Source: Aeromonas aquatica
GTDB lineage: Bacteria; Pseudomonadota; Gammaproteobacteria; Enterobacterales; Aeromonadaceae
Direction: 5' to 3'
Length of the DNA stretch: 35,728 nt
Assembly: GCF_000764655.1 (NCBI RefSeq)
Contig: NZ_JRGL01000015.1
Location: forward strand, 1-35,728
Of the stretch, positions 31,830 to 35,728 are shown piece after piece; position 1 is the stretch's first letter, and each line of letters opens with the position of its first letter. A program made the translations under genes and the position numbers. The notes beneath the pieces were generated by a model. The model made no database searches, was not told the origin of the DNA, and saw only the letters and a list, made by a program, of their open reading frames with translations.

Positions 31830-32882
31830 TTACTCCACCGTCTCGGATTGGGCGAATTCCGGCACCTTGGCCATGGCATCCAGCACCACCTGAATGCCGG
31901 CGCCCGGCTTGCAGGCGTTCTCGCTCAGGTGACGGCGCCAGGCGCGGGCCCCCTGCATGTTCTGGAACAGGCCCAGCATGTGGCGGGTCATGTGGGAGAG
32001 GTAGTTGCCCTTGGCCAGTTCCTGCTCCATGTAGGGCAACATCATGCGCACCACCTCATGCCGGCTCGGCACCTCTTTGTTCAACCCGAACACCTGATTG
32101 TCTACTTGCGACAGGATGTAAGGGTTCTGATAGGCCTCGCGCCCCATCATGACTCCATCCAGGTGCTGCAGGTGCGCCAGGGTCTGCTCCAGACTGGTCA
32201 CGCCGCCGTTGAGGGCGATGGTGAGATTGGAATAATCCTGTTTGACCTGGTAGACGCGCGGATAGTCCAGCGGCGGGATCTCGCGGTTCTCGCGGGGGCT
32301 CAGACCGCTCAGCCAGGCCTTGCGGGCGTGGACGATGAAGGTGTCGCAGCCGGCGTCACGGACCTGCTCGATGAAGGCTTGCAAGAATTCGTAGGAGTCC
32401 TGATCGTCGATGCCGATCCGGGTCTTGACCGTCACCGGGATCCCCACCACATCGCGCATCGCCTTGACGCAGTCGGCGACCAGGGCGGGTTCTCCCATCA
32501 GGCAGGCACCAAAGCGGCCGTTCTGGACCCTGTCAGACGGGCAGCCCACGTTGAGGTTGATCTCGTCATAACCGCGCTCCTCGGCAAGCTTGGCGCAACG
32601 GGCCAGATCCACCGGATTGCTGCCCCCCAGCTGCAGGGAGATGGGGTGCTCCTGCTCGCTGTAGCCCAGATAATCGCCCTTGCCGTGGATGATGGCACCC
32701 GTGGTGACCATCTCGGTATAAAGTAGCGTCTGGCTGGTCATCAACCGATGGAAATAGCGGCAGTGCCGATCGGTCCAGTCCAGCATGGGGGCAATCGAGA
32801 ATGTCTGGCGGTGGGCAGGCTTGCCAGATATGGCCTCAGAGCCTGATTTCACGGGGTTTTCACTGATTTGTTTCTGAGTCAT
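31830..32882 (-). CDS. dusA: tRNA-dihydrouridine(20/20a) synthase DusA
   Basis: A 350-residue flavoprotein that reduces uridines in the tRNA D-loop. Family blocks: [20 protein letters not shown] (28-47), [10 protein letters not shown] (55-64), LQLGGSNP (83-90), active-site [12 protein letters not shown] with Cys114, [12 protein letters not shown] and the FMN-phosphate segment near the end ([10 protein letters not shown]…[11 protein letters not shown]). The first 25 residues are variable and lack a good ribosome-binding site. A tyrosine integrase begins 88 bp upstream in the other direction, so the 5' end and promoter have probably been rebuilt by insertion of an integrative element; the reading frame itself is intact. 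Confidence 0.95.
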   Translation of the reverse strand: MTQKQISENPVKSGSEAISGKPAHRQTFSIAPMLDWTDRHCRYFHRLMTSQTLLYTEMVTTGAIIHGKGDYLGYSEQEHPISLQLGGSNPVDLARCAKLAEERGYDEINLNVGCPSDRVQNGRFGACLMGEPALVADCVKAMRDVVGIPVTVKTRIGIDDQDSYEFLQAFIEQVRDAGCDTFIVHARKAWLSGLSPRENREIPPLDYPRVYQVKQDYSNLTIALNGGVTSLEQTLAHLQHLDGVMMGREAYQNPYILSQVDNQVFGLNKEVPSRHEVVRMMLPYMEQELAKGNYLSHMTRHMLGLFQNMQGARAWRRHLSENACKPGAGIQVVLDAMAKVPEFAQSETVE

Positions 32883-32916
32883 TTACGGGTGTTTCCAGAC
32901 ATTTGTTGATTGAACA

Positions 32917-32950
32917 TGCCCCATATCTGCCCCACCATTTCATGGGGCAG
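32917..32950. promoter_or_regulatory. TGCCCCA repeats between dusA and the integrase gene
   Basis: TGCCCCA occurs at 32917-32923 and 32928-32934, offset by 11 bp. The second copy is part of the perfect inverted repeat CTGCCCCA (32927-32934) and TGGGGCAG (32943-32950) with an 8-base loop. Such phased copies next to an integrase gene fit arm-type integrase or excisionase binding sites, or an operator for int. The core attachment site itself should lie close by, towards the dusA start. Confidence 0.5.
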
Positions 32951-32970
32951 GTGTACTCCACGAGGTATCT

Positions 32971-34071
32971 ATGGCCGGCTACACAATAGAAAAACGTAAG
33001 ACCAGCAAAGGCGAGTTACGCTATCGCTGTACCGTCAGGGAACATAAAGGCGAAGAGGTAGTATACCGAGAATCCCGAACCTTTGGCAGACAGTCCGACG
33101 CCAAGAGCTGGGGAATGCAGGTGGTAGCGATGATCGAGCGAGATGGTTTGCCAGGCCAGTTGCAACCCGTTCCCACCATCCGCGAACTCATTGCTCTCTA
33201 CCGCGCCCACCCGGCCATCAGCCCCACCATAGGCAGAACCAAGGCCTACTGCCTCGACTTGGTTGCCGATTGCGATATCGCCACACTCAATGCCGATCAG
33301 CTAACCATCAAGGACCTGGTCGACCACTGCCAAGCCAGAAGAGATGCGGGAGCCTCGCCTGCCACTATTGCCCACGACGTAAGCTACCTTGGTTCTGTCT
33401 TTGCTGCCGCCAATCCCGTTTTCAATATTCCGGTCGACAACAAGCTCATCCTGGAAGCCCGTAAGACTCTCAACAACCTGAAACTGGTTGGAAAAGCCCA
33501 GAAGCGCACCCGCCGTCCGGTGAGCAATGAACTGGAACGGATCATCCAAGGGCTGGAAAAACGGCAGAACCATAGCATGGCCAAGATTCCATACACAGAG
33601 CTGCTCAACTTCGCCATCCTGAGCTGCATGCGGATTAGCGAGGTGTGCAAGATCAAGTGGTCAGGCGTAGATGAGAAAAACCGGGCAGTAATGGTGGAAG
33701 ACCGCAAAGACCCGAGAAAGAAGATAGGGAACCATATGCTGGTTCCTCTGTTGGGTGAAGCCTGGGAGATCCTCAAGCGTCAGCCCAGAACTGATGATCG
33801 CATCTTCCCCTACAACGGTAAGAGCGTCACCGCCGGTTTCCAGCGAGTCAGAACAGAGCTTGGCATTGAAGACTTACGCTGGCACGACCTGCGCCGCGAA
33901 GGAGCCTGCCGTCTGTTTGAAGCTGGCTTTGTCATTGATGAAGTCGCCCAAGTCACCGGCCACAGAAACATCAACATCCTCTGGCAGATCTACACCGACC
34001 TCTACCCCAATCGGGTGCATGCCAAGTTTGAACGGCTACAACAGGCCAAGGTGGTAGCAGAGGCCAGATAA
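32971..34071 (+). CDS. Tyrosine recombinase/integrase, dusA-associated type
   Basis: The 366-residue integrase has an N-terminal arm-binding part (YTIEKRKTSKGELRYRCTV), a SAM-like core-binding domain (about 68-170) and a catalytic domain. Catalytic residues: Arg221 (SCMRISE), Lys near 245, His305 and Arg308 (WHDLRRE), His331 (VTGHRN) and nucleophile Tyr341 (WQIYTDL). All appear present, so it is probably active. It should drive integration and, with an excisionase, excision of the element at the 5' end of dusA. GAGG is found six bases before the ATG. Codon use is less GC-rich than in dusA. Confidence 0.94.
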   Translation: MAGYTIEKRKTSKGELRYRCTVREHKGEEVVYRESRTFGRQSDAKSWGMQVVAMIERDGLPGQLQPVPTIRELIALYRAHPAISPTIGRTKAYCLDLVADCDIATLNADQLTIKDLVDHCQARRDAGASPATIAHDVSYLGSVFAAANPVFNIPVDNKLILEARKTLNNLKLVGKAQKRTRRPVSNELERIIQGLEKRQNHSMAKIPYTELLNFAILSCMRISEVCKIKWSGVDEKNRAVMVEDRKDPRKKIGNHMLVPLLGEAWEILKRQPRTDDRIFPYNGKSVTAGFQRVRTELGIEDLRWHDLRREGACRLFEAGFVIDEVAQVTGHRNINILWQIYTDLYPNRVHAKFERLQQAKVVAEAR

Positions 34072-34146
34072 AGTGGGAAAAGTGGGATACAGACTGATGT
34101 TAAGATGTTGCTCTTGTCAGATGCATTCAGGATGATCAAGTAAAAG

Positions 34147-34325
34147 TGAGGGTGCGAATAAGTCCTTGGTGTGAGATCATGGCCCCACTTGATATCAGGG
34201 ATGAGGTTCAGCATGAGTCACCAGCTCACCTTCGCGGACTGCGAGTTCAATGGCAAACGTCGCAAAACTCGCAAAGAGGCGTTTTTTGCTCGCATAGAGG
34301 CTCTGCTCCCATGGCCAAGAATGCT
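34147..34325 (+). mobile_element. IS5-family insertion sequence remnant (left end)
   Basis: The segment starts with GAGGGTGCGAATAAGTCC, very like the IS5 terminal repeat GGAAGGTGCGAACAAGTCC (from memory). About 65 bases later comes ATG (34213), encoding MSHQLTFADCEFNGKRRKTR and KEAFFARIEALLPWP, the N-terminus of IS5 transposase. After LLPW the similarity stops (about 34325), and the right terminal repeat is not found in the window. So only the first ~180 bases survive. No transposition activity is expected. Confidence 0.8.
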
Positions 34326-34420
34326 CGCTTGCTTCGTCAACTTCGCGACAAGACCTATCAAAATACAACCGATGCCCAGTACAGCAACAAAGCCAAAATT
34401 TGGAAAAAAACGAATTGAAA

Positions 34421-35173
34421 CTAGATTTTTTTCTTCAGATGTATCCCCATTCTGATTAATACCTCTATTGTGTTGTTATCACAAATATAATTCATGAACA
34501 TTTTTTTATTGCTGATGTTAAGCAATTCGAAGGCTCGTTTCAGGTGGGTTTGAACTGAGCTGTCTTTGATTTTTAAAATAGTGGCTACTTCTTTTACTGA
34601 CAAACTTAATGTCGACAACGAAAGGCACTCTACCTGACGCCTTGTTAAGAAGGGCGAGAGCAGTTTTGGGATAACATCATACAGGTCCTCTAAAGGACTT
34701 CGCAGCTTTATATTTTCGCATTGCGATAAAGACCTCCCCATTAACTGACCTAATATGCTCTGGATGTCAATAACAGATGAGTAATAGCTGATTTTATTAT
34801 TTATAAAAGTAAACCGTGAACTTCCTTGGTAAACCAGATCTTTACCAGTTGCAGCAATGCTCAAAAATTCACCTAAGTGTTTTCCTTTTGTGGTCCATTC
34901 GATAACAATTTCGTTATTATAAGTTGTAATACTATCTTCTTTATACAGTAACGTTGGAAATGCGTGCTGCCACACTTTTAATGTATTGCAAAATGAATCA
35001 GGTCCTACAGACAGTTGAATTGGACTTTCAATCGTGGTTGTGGAAGTCATAACATCTGTCACGAACTCAGGGACCTTATCATTCCATACTTTATTCATAA
35101 GCTCACGTGCGGTATGAACACACATCTGTCGGTGATTCAAAATACTAACCTTTCTTTTTAAACTCGGGATCAC
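34421..35173 (-). CDS. LuxR-type regulator fused to an N-terminal SnoaL/NTF2-like domain
   Basis: A 250-residue protein. Residues about 15-146 look like a SnoaL-like (ester-cyclase, NTF2-fold) domain: WQHAFPTLLYKEDSITTYNN, IVIEWTTKGKHLGEFLSIAA and TGKDLVYQGSSRFTFINNKI follow the family pattern (…W.G.H.G.F.g…TG…). Residues about 174-230 are a LuxR/GerE helix-turn-helix (LTRRQVECLSL…SVKEVATILKI…SVQTHLKRAFELLNI). The first domain probably senses a small hydrophobic ligand; no autoinducer-binding or receiver domain is present. Start is GTG, overlapping the stop of the EamA gene (GTGA); an ATG at 35125 is an alternative and neither has a clear binding site. AT-rich, part of the accessory element. 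Confidence 0.8.
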   Translation of the reverse strand: MIPSLKRKVSILNHRQMCVHTARELMNKVWNDKVPEFVTDVMTSTTTIESPIQLSVGPDSFCNTLKVWQHAFPTLLYKEDSITTYNNEIVIEWTTKGKHLGEFLSIAATGKDLVYQGSSRFTFINNKISYYSSVIDIQSILGQLMGRSLSQCENIKLRSPLEDLYDVIPKLLSPFLTRRQVECLSLSTLSLSVKEVATILKIKDSSVQTHLKRAFELLNISNKKMFMNYICDNNTIEVLIRMGIHLKKKI

Positions 35174-35728
35174 ATAAATTTAAGATGCTGTGCTAACAAT
35201 TTTAATTTAGTGGCAGGAAAGCTACCAATTAACAAACCAATTGCGATCAAAGCACAGCTTAACACTTTTTGTGAAGATATGGCCTCGTGAAACAAAATAC
35301 TTGAACCTAAAATGGCAAAGATTGGTACGAGTAAAGTAAAAGGGGCCACATGAGACAAATGGTAAGACACAACCAACCTATTCCAGATCCAGTAACCGAA
35401 CAGCGTTGTGCAATAAGCTTGGTATATAATTGAGAATATATCGAGTGTGGTCATATTTTCTACCAAGGCAGTAAAACCGTTTGTCCCGACCTGAAGGTAG
35501 GAAATTAAAAAAAGTGGAATGGGAGCAAAGAGCATAGACCACACGCTGAAGGAGAAAATTCGTTTTGTTTTTGATTTTTTAAGCAAAATACCAGAAATCG
35601 ACCAACAGAACGCGGCAACCAGAATAAGTAACACACCTTCCATAGTGACAGAGCCGTCGGAAACTGTCAGGCTGAAGGCCAATCCAAGCAAAGCGATTAA
35701 TGAACCGATGAAACGGTTGGAGCCAACC
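35170..35728 (-). CDS. EamA/DMT family transporter, C-terminal part (cut by window edge)
   Basis: The frame is open to the window end and lacks its start. The visible 185 residues begin VGSNRFIGSLIALLGLAFSL. They hold about six membrane helices, with a second EamA repeat: EGVLLILVAAFCWSISGILL, then VPIFAILGSSILFHEAISSQ and VLSCALIAIGLLIGS. Members are drug/metabolite exporters of the inner membrane, such as the cysteine/O-acetylserine exporter EamA. Its stop overlaps the start of the SnoaL-LuxR gene, so the regulator is co-transcribed with the transporter and may control it. AT-rich like its neighbour; cargo unknown. Confidence 0.88.
   Translation of the reverse strand, partial: VGSNRFIGSLIALLGLAFSLTVSDGSVTMEGVLLILVAAFCWSISGILLKKSKTKRIFSFSVWSMLFAPIPLFLISYLQVGTNGFTALVENMTTLDIFSIIYQAYCTTLFGYWIWNRLVVSYHLSHVAPFTLLVPIFAILGSSILFHEAISSQKVLSCALIAIGLLIGSFPATKLKLLAQHLKFM

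Larger units (their letters stand above)
32883..35728. mobile_element. Left end of an integrative element inserted at dusA
   Basis: A dusA-associated tyrosine integrase, followed by an IS remnant and AT-rich accessory genes, replaces the expected core sequence upstream of dusA. Base composition moves from GC-rich (dusA) through intermediate (integrase) to clearly AT-rich after 34.3 kb. Integration at the 5' end of dusA by a dedicated integrase family has been described in many proteobacteria. The other end of the element is outside the window, so its size and type (prophage or genomic island) are unknown. The exact left boundary is approximate. Confidence 0.75.

Noticed and set aside
34146..34418. 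90-codon frame crossing the IS5 remnant
   Set aside because: It is out of frame with the transposase start and runs over the break point of the IS; chance frame.
1..35728. Search for CRISPR arrays, rRNA operons and intact tRNA genes
   Set aside because: No regularly spaced repeat series, no rRNA-like segment and no cloverleaf-capable tRNA were seen by reading; only the 3'-end-like scrap near 5463-5486 was found.

Overview
The window looks like a chromosomal stretch of an Aeromonas-type gammaproteobacterium. Most of it is GC-rich, and several blocks match the gene order of Vibrio, Aeromonas and enteric bacteria: smp divergent from serB with radA following, rsd next to hupA, a deoCABD operon preceded by a nupC nucleoside transporter, and yjjV. 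The last ~2.8 kb (from about 32.9 kb) is different. A tyrosine integrase sits head to head with the 5' end of dusA, and base composition then drops to clearly AT-rich, so the right edge is the start of an integrated element.

Layout: (1) 1-67 is the beginning of a cytochrome b561. (2) 220-4462, minus strand, is a compact five-gene operon: thermostable-hemolysin family protein, AMP-forming acyl ligase, haem-oxygenase-like diiron oxidase candidate, short-chain dehydrogenase and periplasmic TPR protein. The first four overlap by ATGA junctions. I consider this the best candidate for an undescribed biosynthetic system here. (3) 4463-5567 has no convincing gene, but holds a TGCGCA cluster, a short direct repeat, a tRNA-3'-end-like scrap and a terminator. 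(4) 5568-11990 carries a VOC protein, a COG4705/DUF347 membrane protein, amtB with a sigma-54/NtrC-type control region, an RlmCD-like rRNA methyltransferase, a GNAT protein, a DUF5363 small protein and a stand-alone MshB-like pilin. (5) 12031-19252 is the nucleoside uptake and catabolism block: yjjV, nupC, a XapX protein, deoC-deoA-deoB-deoD. (6) 19527-22165 is a DUF3300-DUF2950 envelope pair, followed upstream by a decayed hsdR 3' fragment. (7) 22673-31826 is smp/serB, an alpha/beta hydrolase, two PilZ proteins around radA, rsd, hupA, a hypothetical protein and a tiny membrane protein coupled to dusA. (8) 31830-35728 is dusA, the integrase, an IS5 remnant, a SnoaL-LuxR fusion regulator and a truncated EamA exporter.

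How the genes work together: NupC imports nucleosides, DeoA and DeoD phosphorolyse them, DeoB isomerises the (deoxy)ribose-1-phosphate, and DeoC cleaves deoxyribose-5-phosphate into glyceraldehyde-3-phosphate and acetaldehyde. The five-gene operon could activate a carboxylic (fatty?) acid, oxidise it at a diiron site and reduce or modify the product. Its upstream region shares a CTTAA-N7-TTAAG box plus similar downstream sequence with the COG4705 gene, suggesting one response regulator controls both. All functional statements are from reading sequence and family knowledge; no database search was run.
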